Source of the DNA: Casuarius casuarius
Taxonomy: Eukaryota; Chordata; Aves; Casuariiformes; Casuariidae
NCBI GenBank assembly: GCA_003342895.1
Contig: PTFA01000313.1
Span: 1 to 64,000, forward strand
DNA length: 64,000 bases
Direction: 5' to 3'
How positions within the stretch are numbered: position 1 is the stretch's first letter; each line of letters starts with the position of its first letter. The notes beneath the pieces were generated by a model. The model had not been told where the DNA came from and made no database searches. It saw nothing but the letters and a program-made list of their open reading frames with translations. Made by a program: the position numbers and the translations under genes. This document shows, in pieces, positions 25,578-37,723 of this stretch.

Positions 25578-25621
25578 ATGTGCAAAGGACTAGCCGCGCT
25601 GCCCCACACGTGCCTGGAGAG
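25578..25621 (+). CDS. RGS5: RGS5 coding exon 1
   Basis: 44 bp of coding sequence from ATG to donor GTGAGA, phase 2. It encodes [14 protein letters not shown] and two bases of Arg. The first nine residues are identical to those of RGS4 exon 1 in this window. Confidence 0.95.
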
Positions 25622-28600
25622 GTGAGAGCCGCCTGGCGTCAGTGGTCGCTGGGGCAGGGGCAGGTTGTTCCCGGGGCCGTGCTGGCGTGTGGGGATAGGA
25701 GTGCGAGCACAAGGGTGCCGGCTGGCTGCCGAACTCCGCAGGCGGTGGCCGGGAGCAGACGCTCGGGCTCCCCGGCTCGGGAGCTCAGGCGGAGCTCGGA
25801 GGGTGGCCGGAGGCTGCATTTTCCCAGGCTGGGAGTGATGGAGCTTTAACTGTGGTGTGGTCCCAGGACAGAGCCGTCTCACGGCAGCCGTGGAGCTGAT
25901 GGTCCCGCTCTGAATTGGTGGGCGGGCAGCAAGGGGAAGGGGCTGTTTGCTGTCGGGCGCTCTAGCGAGATGCTGCTGGTGGTTAAGACTCTGCAGCCAG
26001 GCGAGCGCTGATCCTAGTCCCGGCTGCGCCTATCTGGCTTGGAAACCTGTGCCGCGGAAAGGCAGTGACCCGCGCTGGTCCAGGGCAGGGGTCAGCCGTC
26101 CCCTGGAGCAGGGCAGGCGGCTGTGCTGCTCGTGGAGCAGAGGGCTGTGCTCAGGGCCCATCTCTGCCCTCCTTTCCCACCCACCACACTGGGGAGGGCC
26201 TGCGCAAACTTGCTGCTCCCTCCCAAAAGCCCCAGAGGGGCCTCGGTGGCCCAGGACCCCTCGCACAGGGCAGCGGGGCTGGAGCCTCATGTGGAGCCGT
26301 CCTGGGTGCACAACTGCCCAGAGAGACCTGCTGCGAACCAGGTGATTCCCTTGGTTCAGCATTTTAATCCCCATGCTCAGGGGCCAGTACAGACCAGGAG
26401 GAGATGAGGGCTGCATGTAGTCCCAGCCCAAAGAGGCTGACTGCTGTTGGGGCTCCGATTTGCAACTTTAATGTTGGCATGGGGGAAAAAACAGGAAAGC
26501 AATTGCCTTTCTGAGACGAGAACAGTCCACGTGTGCTCAGCAACAGCCCTGGCTGTAAATTGCCTCAAAATCCCCTCGTTTCCTGGATTTCCCTCAGCAC
26601 ATGGATTATCCAAACCCTGACCCCTCTCACAAGACACGGCTTTGTACAGGGAGCCCTTTCTTCCCCGTTTGCTAAGGGCCGCGTTGCCCCGCCTCGCTCA
26701 TCTCAGCCCACGGCACCGCGACGTTTACCTCGGCTCCAGCTCAGGGCAGCCGGGGAAGCGGCCAGGCTAGCCGAGCCCCAACCGCAAATGTAATTGGTAG
26801 AAAAACATCTGAGATTTGAGGGATTTTTGGAAGGGGTTGCGGTCAGAACCAGAGGCACGTATTCACAGGGCGGCAGGTCCGACGCCGTCAGCGGGCACGG
26901 GAGCCCCGGCACGGGTGGCTGCAGGCCCTGAGGTCGGTGGTCTCCAGTCCTTGTGGAGGGTCTCTGTGCTGGTGAGGCAGCCGGGGGCTTTCTGCGGGAC
27001 GCGGTGCTGGCTTTGGTGGGAGGAGAGCTGGAACTGCTGCCCAAGGCTCGGGGTTTTGTGCAGGAGAGCCTCGCTGGGGGCAAACGCTCGCGGCGTTCAA
27101 ACCCTTCTCTTCAGGAGGAAACTCAGTAAAGCAGTTCAAATGCGAAATATCAACTGAGAGTTGCAGCTGCAAGTACTCTTGTAAGGCAAACACCTTATTA
27201 CTTGTCTTCAGAGGAGACCGTGGATGGCAGTGGGCGTCTTGGGGGGAAGCACTGGAGAAGTCCCTCTGTGTGAGCTCAAGCTCCATCGGCAGAGCCTGAG
27301 GGTGCTTCCTTGTAAGTGAGGTAGTTTCACAAAGGCGGGAATGGCAGGTGGGCAATTCGGCATCCCTTTTGGGTACTCACTGTTCCTTGTAGCCTTATCC
27401 TGGGGAGGCAGTGGGAAACACACAGACCTATAGATATGAGGTATGGGGAGACCTGGGACGCCTCCAGCTGTGTTCATCTGAGACTTCGCACCTGCCCTGT
27501 TGATCACAGCACTGGAAAGATGCAGTCTTTACTGCTTTTTTTTTTTTAAAAAAAAGGAAAAGTGCAGCTTTTATTTGTTTTAAATGTGCCACTGGCTAGT
27601 CCTGCCCTCTGGTTCATGTATTGGAAGGTCTCTAGTGAACCACATAGTGAACCCTGTTGACGCTCCCCATTGCTCTCACGATTTTTAAGTCCACTGCTAT
27701 AGCCCCCTTACATGTCTCTTTCCCACAGTGAAGAGTCCTAGGTGCTTAGTTGTTCCTCAAGCACAAGCTATTCCAGGTCTTCTGTCATCTTTGTGGCCCT
27801 TTTCTGAACCTTTTCCTGATGTCCTCTGTCCTTCTGAGCTGAAGGCACTACAGAAGCACTCCTCAAGGTGTGGGTGAACCACAGATTTGTGCTATGCTAT
27901 AATGTTCCTCTTTGCTTTTTCTCATCTTTTTTCCTACTTTTTCACACTAGATTTGCTTTTTTCAGTGCCACTGTGCTGATGTTTTCATGGACCTCTCTTA
28001 CACCCCTATGTTCTCACTCTTGAAAGGTAACTTGGCTTATAGCCCACCATTTTACACATGGATTTAGGATTGTTTTTTCCTAGGGCATCATTTTATATTG
28101 TTCTGTGGGAAACTTCACCAGCCACTTTACTGCCAGTCTAGCAAGACCCTCCTGCAGTGCTTCACAATTGGTCCTTGGGTGTTTAACACGGATAATGTAG
28201 TACCTGCTGCCTGACTGCAAACCCCCTTGCCCCCCATGCCTATGATACATTAAACGACAAGGTCCCAGCCCATGTTCCTGTAGGAGTTCCCTGATACAGG
28301 AAAACACACCTTTTATCCCTACACTTTTATCCTGCCTTTTACTTGCTGTTTCCCATCTCATTACCATGAGATGACCTTTCCTCCTACAGCAGCACAGGGT
28401 CTGCGCAGCCCCTGGCAGGGATCTCGTCAAAGCTCCTCTGGAAACCCAAGGGCTGGTATCTCCTGCATCTCTCCAAGACACATGCTCGTTGGCCTCTTCA
28501 GAGAGGGCCAATAGGTTTCCGAGGAATCTCTTCCTGCTGCCAAAGCTATGTTGACTCTTCTCCAATATACCATATTTGTGCATGTGTCCTCCAAGGCTGT

Positions 28601-31600
28601 CTATTACAGTTGCAACTAATTTGTCCATACAGGCATCAGACTTACAGCTTTATAGCTCCTTGAATCTCCGCTGCAATCTTTTTCCCTGAGTGGCATTACA
28701 TTTGGCACCTCCCTGACCTCAGATACGGCAGCAGTGTTAAGAGAGACGTTACCTGTCAGTGGCTCCATCCTCCGGGCCTTCAGGACTCCCTGGAGACCAC
28801 TGTGCGGTTGGGGCAACTTGCCACTCTTTTGGCTACTCCTGCCACAACCTGTCCTGCTGCCAGAAGCAGATCCCGCACAGAGAAAGGTTTTCCTGGAGGA
28901 ACAGTCCCCCAGAATTTTCTGTGTGAAAGCAAACTAAAAGCAAATAAAAAATACATACTTTTTCAGCTAAAGCTTTAACTTCTTTGAGCTCTTTTTTTTT
29001 TGTTTGTTTTGTTTTTAAGCTTGATCCCCTCCCAGCCCTCCTCTGGCAGTCTTCCTGCTCTTGATGTGTTTGAAAGAGTCCATATTTTCCTTTAATGCCT
29101 TTTGGAAGTTGTTTCTCAGACTTTTTCTTGGCTTGCTTGCTTATGTTTTTACACTTAACCTTCCACAGTTTATGGTCCTTCAATTTTTCTCACTCGGACA
29201 TAGTTTCGGGGTTTTTTTTTGAAGGATGCCTTTTTATTTATAGCTGCCTTTCTTACCCTCCTGTTTAGCCTTTTCTGAAGCCTTGCCTGAAAGCTGGTAA
29301 TGCATCTGCTTGAGGGCTCCGGGACATCTTAAGACGGCCTCCTCTCTCGCTAGCCCATGAATCCTCTCAGCTGCCCCTTTGCCTTTCTTTTCAACAAGCC
29401 TCCTAACTTCCATGCAGCATCCCCATTTTTCATTGGAGCACCGTGGCCAAGGATTTTCTGGGGACGTTGGATGCATTCCTGGCCCCAAGCTGCTGTGCAC
29501 CCCACAGTGCTAGGAGCCAGGTCTGGGGGCAAGGTGGCCCAACGTGGCCACGGTGCTGCCCACAGAGGGGCTCTCCACGTCCTTGGAGGGACAGGAACAT
29601 ACGGGGCATGCCAGCATCTCCACACTGGTGACACCTCGGGCAGTGGGAGCAGGGGGACCTCATCACCCTCCACCTAAGATCCCGGTCTTTCCAGGCCAGA
29701 TGCAAATTTTCTTGGAAGCGCAAGCAACGGAATTTGTTCCTGTAACTGCTGACATTTACTGAGAAAACAGCGAGCAAACGGAGACTGCCCTTTTCCTCCT
29801 GGAAAACCATAAACAGAGGGGACGCCCTCACAAATGCTGGGATTTCCTGAGAAAGCGGCGGGGAGGGGAGGGCCAGGAGCACGCACGCCCGGCGGAGGTG
29901 GCCTCAGCCGGCCTCATGCCCCGCTGCAAGCGGTGGCCTTGGAAAAGCTTTCAGGGACGAGCGCTGGCCATGCAAGTCCCTCTCTGCACGGTCACTGTGG
30001 TGCGGGCAGCCTGAGCATCCTCCGGGGTCACCCCAAGTGAGCATCCTCCGGGGTCACCCCCAGCCCAGAGCGGAGCGCGGTGGCGCGGAGGTGGTCCCCC
30101 CAGCCCACGCACCCCGCTCGCCGATGTGCAGACCGCAGCCGGGCGGGCGGCCTTAGAGAGGGGCTGGCACTGGGTTTCACGAATTCCTCGGCAGAGCCTG
30201 CGGGGTGGAAACCCAAACACAGAGGCAGTTTTACTGGAGGAGGGGGGAGAAAAAAAAAAAAAAAAAAGGAATGGAAACGAAATAGCAGACATAGCGAGGG
30301 AGGGCATGTGAAAATAAACAGCGGCGAGCAGAAAAGCGAGGAGCCCCAAGGGCCCAGCCGCCAGGGAGCCAGCGCAGCCTCCCACGGGTTTGGAGATGAC
30401 CCAGCCAGGCACCCCAGGAGCTCCTGGCAAAGACGGGCTATGGGGGCTCCGTTCCCCCCCACAGTTCTTCCCGGGGGCGAGACGGGTCCCCGACCTGGGT
30501 GCACGGCTCGCTGCCCGCCCTGGGCCTGCCCCACCACGCGCCGCTCCGTTTCTCGCCAAAGAGAGCACTGTTAATGTCGTTTCTCTCCAAAGAGAGCACT
30601 ATTATCCCCGACTATGTCTCCTCTGGGCTCGTCACTATAGAAACCGAGCGCTGCGCAGACGTCCGCTAATTTGGCCCCGCGCGGGTGATCCAATTAGCTC
30701 CGCCACAGATGAAGACAAAGCAGAGAGATCAAGCTCAAGAGCCGCCACCGGTTCTGAGTGCCCGGCTGGAAATGCCTCAAACCTGCACCGTCAGGGCCCT
30801 GAGGGCTGTGTGTCCGTGCAAAGTTATACAGCTTGGTATCTCATGAGGCCCTGGTCCTTTGCAAGGTGGCCGTGCTGGGCTTGAACACCTCGCCAGGTCT
30901 CCGGCAGTGCCGGTGTCACGTTGGGCAGGGACCAGCTCTGCAAATGCTGCTGACCGAGGTGATGGGATCTGCTGGTGGCCCACCTCTTTGCTTCTCCAGC
31001 CTTCTTCTCTGCCCCATCCAGTCTGGGCGGTGGAGGCTGCCGGGTCTGGCCCGAGCACGCCACAGCAGGGTCTCTCCCTGGTGGCAGCAAGGGGCTCAGG
31101 GACAGCCGGGTTGGTGCCCTCCCCACCTGACCTGCTCTTTTTTTCTCCTCCACAGAGCCAAGGAGATCAAGACCAAGTTGGGAACGCTCCTCCAGAAGCC
31201 TGACTCGACCATTGACTTCATCATCCCCTACCCGGAGAAGCCAGAGAAGCCAGCCAAAGCCCAGAAGTGAGTACTTCCCGCATGATGTAGCCAACGCCAC
31301 CGGGCGAGCAGGGCAGAGGCCGCTGGGGCTGGCAGCCCGGCAGAGCTGCGCAGCTGGGGTGGGCTGCGCTGCACTGCTCCCCGTGCTGCAGCATCCCTCT
31401 GCCCTGACTGTCCCAGGACACCACCACCAGCCCTGGCAGTTGCGTGCTGTAGGGAGGCATATGGCTTGCGAGCTGTTGGGTGGCCTGTGTCATCATATCG
31501 GTGCCTTTGAGTGCTGTGAGGTGTGCTGGGAGCACTGGGGGCCGAAGCACGGACCTTCCTTCCCTGCAGTAGAGCAGGATACAGAGATATTTCATGTCTG

Positions 31601-34600
31601 CTCCTTCTGATCTTGTAGCTGCCGCAGTCGGCTGCTTCAGGGAGGGCCAGCTAGTGCTTTCGCAAGGAGCATCCCCATGCCTTGTGGCTCCAGCACTTTT
31701 CTGGCACACAGGCGGTGCAGACTCAAGCCCTTTTGGAAAAAGGAGGAACTAAAATCCAGCTACAGATGGCCAGGGCAGGCACAGTAGGGTATTATGTAAA
31801 GGTGGTTCATGGCACGTTCCTCATGACCTGCACACCGGGTGCAGAGAATTACGCCATGGCAGAATGAACGATGTCAGGCAATATAGTCTTTTGGAAACCA
31901 GATTGCTCAGGGAAATTCAATTTACATTTGATGAGATTTCACCTTCATTCGATAAAAGTTACTCCAGAGGCGCAAGGCACTTAGACATCTCTGAGTCATT
32001 TGCCTCAGGTTATTGTGACGTTACCATCCAGAAACCGTCAGCTTTGTTCAGCATCACTGTGCAGCAGCAGGGTGGTGGTTTCAGGCCAGCAGCGTGTGTC
32101 CCAGACCTCGGACGCGCAGCGCTCTGGACACACTGCTTTGCTCTAGGCGGCTCCACGAAGATGGCGCATCCTTGCCGTGTTGTTTTCATCCTGATCCTCT
32201 ACTGTCCTGCACCAGGCTGGCTTAAGAGCAGAGCAAAGCAGAGGAACAGTTAGAGAGGCTGATGGTTTGGTCTGTAGGATTAACAGTTCAAAAGATTAAG
32301 ACACATGTTAGGAGGCAAAATAAACCTTTAACGGAAATTTTAGCTTAAATCTAAAAGCAGGATTCCTTCCTAGGTGTAGGGTGATAGCCTCACCTAGGAT
32401 TTTTCCAGCCTAACAGCAAGGGTGGGCATCCATGGTCCCCAGAGCTACCAGCATGCCTGAGCCGTGATGCTGGTAGCTCTTGTAACATCTCATAGCCCTG
32501 CTGCCACACAAATGCAGACGATGACCCTCCTGGAGATGGGCATCCATCCCTGGGAGTTGTTCCCCTTCCTTGAGGTGCCCCTAAGCAAAAAGGAGTTACG
32601 ATGTTCTCAAGATAACCAATGCTATACGTAACTCCTGGCTTGAGGTGCCACCAAACCTCACACATGCCTCTGGAGAACATGTGGCACCTTTGGATGCTCT
32701 TCCAGGCAGTGGTCGGACCCAGCTGGGCTGCTGGGCTGTGCTTTTGGGGCACGTCCTTCCCCTTGTTACTCCGTGGGTTTTTGGAGACGGGGGATTTCTG
32801 CGTCAGAAGGCCAGCAAGTTCTACAGACTCTTAAATAAGAACATACATTTTGGATTTTCTCTCCTAGGAGCTCTTCACCAAGTTTCTATTTCTGCTAAAA
32901 ATCACAGCTTAAGTTTTCTGGTCCCACTCCCCACAGTCTCTTTCAGTCCAGGCAGCATTAGTCTAAAAATGATAACTTTCCAAAAAGAGATTGCTAACAT
33001 AAACCAAAAGGTTGAAGTCACAACTCTCAGGTGAGCATAGGCAAACGTGCCGCCTATGCTCATGCTCATGCTAGTCTGTGGAAAGCTGCACTCATTTTCC
33101 AGGTGGCCGCTGTGCTATCAGTGAAGCGTCTGCGTGCTGCTCCTACCGACTGCAGCCTTACCCGGTAAGAGCTGCCCGAGGCAAGGCGGGAGGAGGAGAG
33201 CAACTGTTTGGCAGTCCATTTTGCTCTCAGTCACTGCCATGCCTCTGTGAAGGAGACACATTTGTCCCCATTATTTGTCCCTGCTGAAAAAACAGAGCGC
33301 ATACTCACTGCCTGCTAGCTGGAGGAGTTGTTTTCTCCTGCATCTTATTGTTGCTCAGCCCAGCTGTCATTCATCAATGAGCATCTCAGTCTCAGTTAAT
33401 ACGATCCCTGGGACATTCAGCTACTGCAAAAGTGAATTTTCTAATTTCCAGGAAATCTGGATTCTTGGGTTGTATCAGGCCACTACAGTGAGGTGCTTTT
33501 CCTTGCACTTACCTGGGGGTGAAGGGACAAGGAAAAGTTCTCGCAGGGAGAGCACGGGTGCCTGGCTTGGGAAAGACGGGCATAAACTCGGGGGGGGGGG
33601 GGTGATGATCCTTGATGTGAGTGTGAACATGTTTCAGGATCCAGAAAGCAAGTTATCCCTCATCACGGGCCCTTACTGCTGGGTGCTGACAGGTTGATGG
33701 CAAAAGGGCACCTGATGCATAACCTGAGCAAACTTTGCATTTCTGCCCGTCTTTTCTTTACCCTGGAGCTGCCGCGGCAGGGCAGGCCGACCAGATAGGA
33801 ACCCACAGGGAAAGACCAAGACGTGCTCGGTCAGACCAAGGGTTGTCTCCCTCAGTGTCCTGCCTCTGCCAGGGGCTGACAGCAGATGCCCCAAGAAGAG
33901 GAAGAGCAGGCCAAGCAGATATGATAATTGCCACGAATGTGCTCCCTGCTTCTCACCCATTCCTGACGATGGAGGCTCTTGGCTCAGGTGCCGTATCCTG
34001 GGCCTTAGTGACTAACCCTCAGTAGATTCCTCTCCCAGGCACTTCCCTGGCTTCTTCCGGAGCCACCCCGAGGACTTCACCATGGTCCTCCCTCAGCACT
34101 TCCCACCCCATGGACCCTGCGCCATTCCCAGGGCAGGGGGCTGCTGCGGCCACGGTCCTCCCCAAGCCTTTTCCTGGGACAACAACCCGAGGGGGCCAGA
34201 GCCACACACCGCCCCCGAGGTACCAGCAGAGCACCGATTTATGCAGGAGCACGCGGTAGAGCGAGATGGAGAACATCTTTCCCTAGTAGTTCCTATCCTT
34301 TTATCTTTCTCCCGACTGCTGAGCACAGATCTGCTTTTTCCTCTGACCTCTCCATCACTGACCCCAGGACCTGGCCCGGGGGGGCTGTCTGCTCGGGGGG
34401 GCTGTCTGCTCGGGGGCTGCTCTGTGCACCGACACTTCGAGCGGCACGTAGGGAGGGAGGCCCAGCCCCGAGGCGACGTCTGGAGCCGGCGTGGGGGTGA
34501 GCAGGGACGGGGCAGCAGTCGGGGTGTTAGTTCGCTCTGCGTGGCACAGCAGCTCCGCGCGCGCCGGTGCCTCCAGACCGGCACCATTCATCATGGCCAG

Positions 34601-37414
34601 GGGGCAGATCCCGTCTGTGCCGGCCCAGACCAGTGCCTGCGATCAGGAGATGGCACCACCGACTCGGGGGAAACAGCCAGCCTCGCGGGGAGGGGACGGG
34701 GAACAGGCCCTGGCACCCTCCTCAGTCTGGTTTAAACTACGCCTGGGCAGACTTTGCAGGCTGCTGCTGTGCCCAAACTGTGCTGCCGCTGGGAGCATTG
34801 CCCTGCTTTTAACAGCGCGGGGCTGGCGGCAGCACCCTGGGCTTGCACGCCCGCCTGCACCCTCCCCTTCTCCCAACCCGTTTCGGGGCACAAAGCCGCC
34901 TCGCTTTCCGCTGTCGTGGCTCAAGAGCTGCTCGACGGCAGGACGCAGGCTCCCAAACGGCTCTGCGCAGCCCCCTGCCCCGGGCTCTCCCTCGCGGCCT
35001 GGCCCGGAGCGATGCTCTTCCTCACACCAGGCGCAGCGTGAACGGGAAAGGACGCCGCGCTCTCCCCATGGAGGGGGATAGTGGAAATCAGAGCGGCGCG
35101 AGCCAGCCCGCGGGTCTGCACCCTCCCCAGCCCCACCGCCGAAGTGCCAGGGCCACGGGCGGTCCTGCCCCTGCCCTCCTCGGGAGGCGGCACGGCTCCC
35201 ACGGCTTTCCAGCCCCCGAAGCACGAGCCGACAGAAAACCCCGGCCCGCACCCAGCCACCAAGCACTCAGGGTTTTCACTTGCGCGGGAGCAGCGGCAGC
35301 GGGAGTCCTGCCCCACCGCGGGGCGTGGGAACGGGGCCGACGGGCTGTGGGAGTGCAGGGGAGCTGACCCCCACCGCGGCCCAGCAGGGACGCGCAGCCA
35401 AAACCATCCCGTCCTCTTTCCCCCGCCCCGGGAAGCGTCCTTCCCCGCCGACCCGGACACCTGTGTCCCAATGGAGACAGGCTGCTCGGGCATCTGGGCG
35501 GGGGAAGGCGCTGGGGAATCGCAGAGGGGTCAGAGGTGGGAGATGCTCGTCCCGCCACCGAGACACCGGCCGCTGGTCACAGCGGGAGGTTCGGGGACGC
35601 TTCCCAGCTGCAAAATGTCAGCAAAAGCAAAGTGCTGGGCAAGTGCAGTGCGGCATTCCCGGTGCAGCCTCCCGGCCCCGCGTGGCACCGCTGAGCCCAC
35701 CCAGGAGAGGCCCCGGCGCAGGCACCAGTGCAGCCCTCCACTGCCTGGAGGCAACCTGCCTTCCCAGATGTGCACAGATGTGGGGACACGAAGGTGATGT
35801 GCGGTTGTGCTCGTGCTAGGCAAAGCCAGAGAGAGCTGCGAGTGGCAGAGGAGATGCATTTTAGGGCGAGCCACATCTCTGCTCAAAACCCATCCCTGAC
35901 CTCCCAGGGGACTTCACCTGCATTAGCTGCAGGACCCCAGCCCTTGTCCCAGCTTTCCCAGCTGAACTGCAGGGCACGCAGATACTTGGCTTATCCTTAA
36001 GACAAAGATGTTGTATGCTGCAATACAGTACCCCCCCCCCACCTCCCTCTGGGTAAACTAACTGCACAAAACTGCTCCCTGCAGCCCACTGCCTCAGTTC
36101 TGCAACAATCTTCATAGCTCTTTACTCCATCCCCCCCCCCATTTTTAAAGAAACATATCTATTTAAAAAAGCCCAGACTCCTGTGCTGCAAGCATGGACT
36201 ACCTGTTCTTTTTTTTTTTTTTTTTTTTTTTCTTTCCTCCCTTTAGGCCATCGCCAGAGGAGGCTTTGCAGTGGCGCGATTCCCTGGAGAAGCTCCTGCA
36301 AAACACCTGTAAGTTCACATCGTCACCCAGCCCCCCTGCGCGGGGGTCCTGCGCGTCAGCCCCATGCCCGTCTGTGGCATGTTTCCCCCCCTTCCAAGGC
36401 TAGTTTCATGGTGCAGCACGTCCGCTGTTTCCCCAGGATCCCAGAGGCATTGGGGCCGCCGGTGTTGCGGAGGGATGAGCTGGCCTGGGGAAAGCGCTTT
36501 TGGGCCCCGCGCCACCCCTGGGGGACACACCAAGCCCACCCCCCAGCCCCGCTTGGCCCATCCCAAGCTTGGCCCGGCATCCCTTCCCGCCGTGCACGCC
36601 GCTGCTCCCCGCTCCCCGTCCGTCCCTGCCCGGTGCGCGGCGCTCAGCGGCCCCGCTCCCCCGCAGACGGGCTCGCCAGCTTCAGCAGCTTCCTGCGCTC
36701 CGAGTTCAGCGAGGAGAACGTCGAGTTCTGGGTCGCCTGCGAGGACTACAAGAAAACCAAGTCTCCTGCGAAGATGGCAGAGAAGGCCAAGAAGATATAC
36801 GAGGAGTTCATCCAGACCGAGGCACCTAAGGAGGTCAGTGCCCCAGGGGCCGGGGACGAGGGGCAGCCCCGATGGGCTGGGTTCCCCCAGCACGCCCGGC
36901 CGCACACTCAGCAGCTCCCCGGAGCCGCCTTCGCCAGGCTAGCGCCTGTTGCGGGAGCTTCCAGCACACAGCCAGCCCCCCTCCCTAGGGAGGATCTGCT
37001 GCCAGGCAGCTTACGCTGACATTAATCTTAAAGCATAGTAGCTTTTACTGTAGTCTTCCCCTCAAAACTACCCACACTGCAGAAGAGACCTCATCTGTCA
37101 TTACAGATTTGTCCCTCAAATAAGCCAGGCTGGTTCACTCGCTCCCCAGAATCTTTACCTGGTTGTTGGTGGGATAGAGCAGGCTGGGGAGATGCCCATC
37201 TCCTCCGCTCAGGAAGGGCAGAGTCACCATCACTCTTACACTCCCATCGCAGGTGAATATTGACCACTTCACCAAAGCTGTGACCATGAAGAACCTGGTG
37301 GAGCCATCAGTGGGCAGCTTTGACATGGCCCAGAAGAGGATCTTTGCCCTGATGGAGAAGGACTCCCTGCCCAGATTTGTGCGGTCGGAGTTTTATCAGG
37401 AGCTGATCAAGTAG
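25578..37414 (+). CDS. RGS5: RGS5, regulator of G-protein signalling 5, complete
   Basis: RGS5 is a small GTPase-activating protein for Gi and Gq alpha subunits, prominent in pericytes and vascular smooth muscle, acting at the cytoplasmic face of the plasma membrane. Five coding exons (25578-25621, 31156-31266, 36247-36308, 36667-36833, 37253-37414) join to 546 bp, 181 residues, the same length as human RGS5. Residues 1-33 ([15 protein letters not shown] then [15 protein letters not shown]) form the amphipathic membrane-binding and degron region. The RGS box spans about 64-180, with [54 protein letters not shown] and [18 protein letters not shown]. The G-alpha contact asparagines correspond to N90 and N130. 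Cys2 is kept, the residue oxidised and arginylated in the Cys N-degron pathway. The gene is convergent with RGS4. Confidence 0.97.
25622..27589 (+). other. RGS5 intron 1, 5' part
   Basis: GC-rich near the donor, then mixed unique sequence, ending in a T/A run at 27535-27560 that may be a LINE-associated tract. No additional exon was recognised. Confidence 0.5.
27590..28800 (-). mobile_element. Ancient CR1/L3-type LINE relic in RGS5 intron 1
   Basis: The plus strand reads as the reverse complement of a CR1/L3-like LINE reverse-transcriptase region. Landmarks in order are CTTTTCTGAACCTTTTCCTG, CTCCTCAAGGTGTGGGTGAA, TTTGCTTTTTTCAGTGCCAC, CATTTTACACATGGATTTAG, GCATCATTTTATATTGTTCT, CTATGTTGACTCTTCTCCAA and CAACTAATTTGTCCATACAG. 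On the minus strand, degenerate peptides such as [16 protein letters not shown] match the LINE-type QHGFRKGKSCLTNLL segment. Frames are broken throughout. Similar but weaker sequence may extend towards 29300. Confidence 0.75.
28801..29820 (+). other. RGS5 intron 1, middle part
   Basis: Starts with T-rich sequence that could be the outer part of the neighbouring LINE relic, then becomes unique. No exon was recognised. Confidence 0.45.
30012..30060. repeat. 26-bp tandem duplication
   Basis: TGAGCATCCTCCGGGGTCAC plus CCC occurs at 30012 and again at 30038, a period of 26 bp with no mismatch over 23 bases. Confidence 0.9.
30548..30606. repeat. 31-bp tandem duplication
   Basis: GTTTCTCGCCAAAGAGAGCA at 30548 recurs as GTTTCTCTCCAAAGAGAGCA at 30579, a period of 31 bp. 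The copies differ at a few positions, so the event is older than the duplication at 47731. Confidence 0.85.
31156..31266 (+). CDS. RGS5: RGS5 coding exon 2
   Basis: 111 bp between acceptor TCCTCCACAG and donor GTGAGT. It encodes [18 protein letters not shown], then [18 protein letters not shown]. The basic amphipathic segment followed by a Pro/Lys-rich linker precedes the RGS box. Confidence 0.95.
31267..34360 (+). other. RGS5 intron 2, 5' part
   Basis: Mixed unique intron sequence with a 13-nt G run at 33590-33602. No exon or recognisable transposon was found. Confidence 0.5.
34370..35760. promoter_or_regulatory. CpG-rich block in RGS5 intron 2
   Basis: About 1.4 kb of CpG-rich DNA inside RGS5 intron 2 with many mutually overlapping open frames. 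A short GGGGGGGCTGTCTGCTC duplication lies at 34380-34412. It may be an internal promoter or an unannotated first exon of another transcript. No recognisable protein or TATA box was found. Confidence 0.35.
36209..36231 (+). repeat. Poly(T) run beside the RGS5 exon 3 acceptor
   Basis: Twenty-three consecutive T, followed by CTTTCCTCCCTTTAG and exon 3. It forms the polypyrimidine tract of this splice site and is expected to vary in length. Confidence 0.95.
36247..36308 (+). CDS. RGS5: RGS5 coding exon 3
   Basis: 62 bp between acceptor CCCTTTAG and donor GTAAGT. It encodes [20 protein letters not shown], the first helix leading into the RGS box. The acceptor is preceded by a 23-nt T run (36209-36231). 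Confidence 0.95.
36667..36833 (+). CDS. RGS5: RGS5 coding exon 4, RGS box core
   Basis: 167 bp between acceptor CCCCGCAG and donor GTCAGT. It encodes [20 protein letters not shown] and on to [13 protein letters not shown], including G-alpha contact N90 in the SEEN motif. Confidence 0.97.
37253..37414 (+). CDS. RGS5: RGS5 terminal coding exon
   Basis: Acceptor CATCGCAG, coding 162 bp to TAG at 37412-37414. It encodes [20 protein letters not shown] through [12 protein letters not shown], the last helices of the RGS box including contact N130. The protein stops right after the box, as in mammalian RGS5. Confidence 0.97.
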   Translation: MNIDHFTKAVTMKNLVEPSVGSFDMAQKRIFALMEKDSLPRFVRSEFYQELIK

Positions 37415-37723
37415 CAGCGTGGCCAGGCTGTGCGAGGCACTCCCCACGAGCGATCCCACCGCTTCTGTCCAATCGCTTTCCCCTTCTCCTCTCGCTGCTT
37501 TGCTTTCTCGATGACACCCTAAAAGGGCATCCAGGAGTGTTGCTAAACATTTCTCCCAGTGCTTTGGACCCCATCAGAGATGCCTCTCTTACAGTCTCTG
37601 TCCTCTCTTATCAGAAGACCAATTAGCAGAAACATCTGGTGAACCTCCCCTGGATCGTGGGTGGGGGCACTGGAAGCAGCTGAGCAGCCGACACCAGCTG
37701 TGACCCCACAGCAGCTGGAGCAC

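Larger units (their letters stand above)
29830..30720 (+). promoter_or_regulatory. CpG-rich block in RGS5 intron 1, candidate alternative promoter
   Basis: A CpG-rich segment ends about 440 bp before RGS5 exon 2. It holds two short tandem duplications (30012-30060, 30548-30606), an X-box-like site GTCACTATAGAAAC at 30631-30644 that fits the RFX consensus RYYRYYN(1-3)RRNRAC, and an inverted-neutral CCAAT within ATCCAATTAG near 30688. A poly(A) tract interrupts it at 30250-30267. A promoter here could start a shorter RGS5 transcript lacking exon 1. This is inferred from composition and motifs only. Confidence 0.35.

Noticed and set aside
28080..28628. 183-codon minus-strand frame in RGS5 intron 1
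   Set aside because: It is a fragment of the degraded LINE reverse transcriptase, not a host gene.
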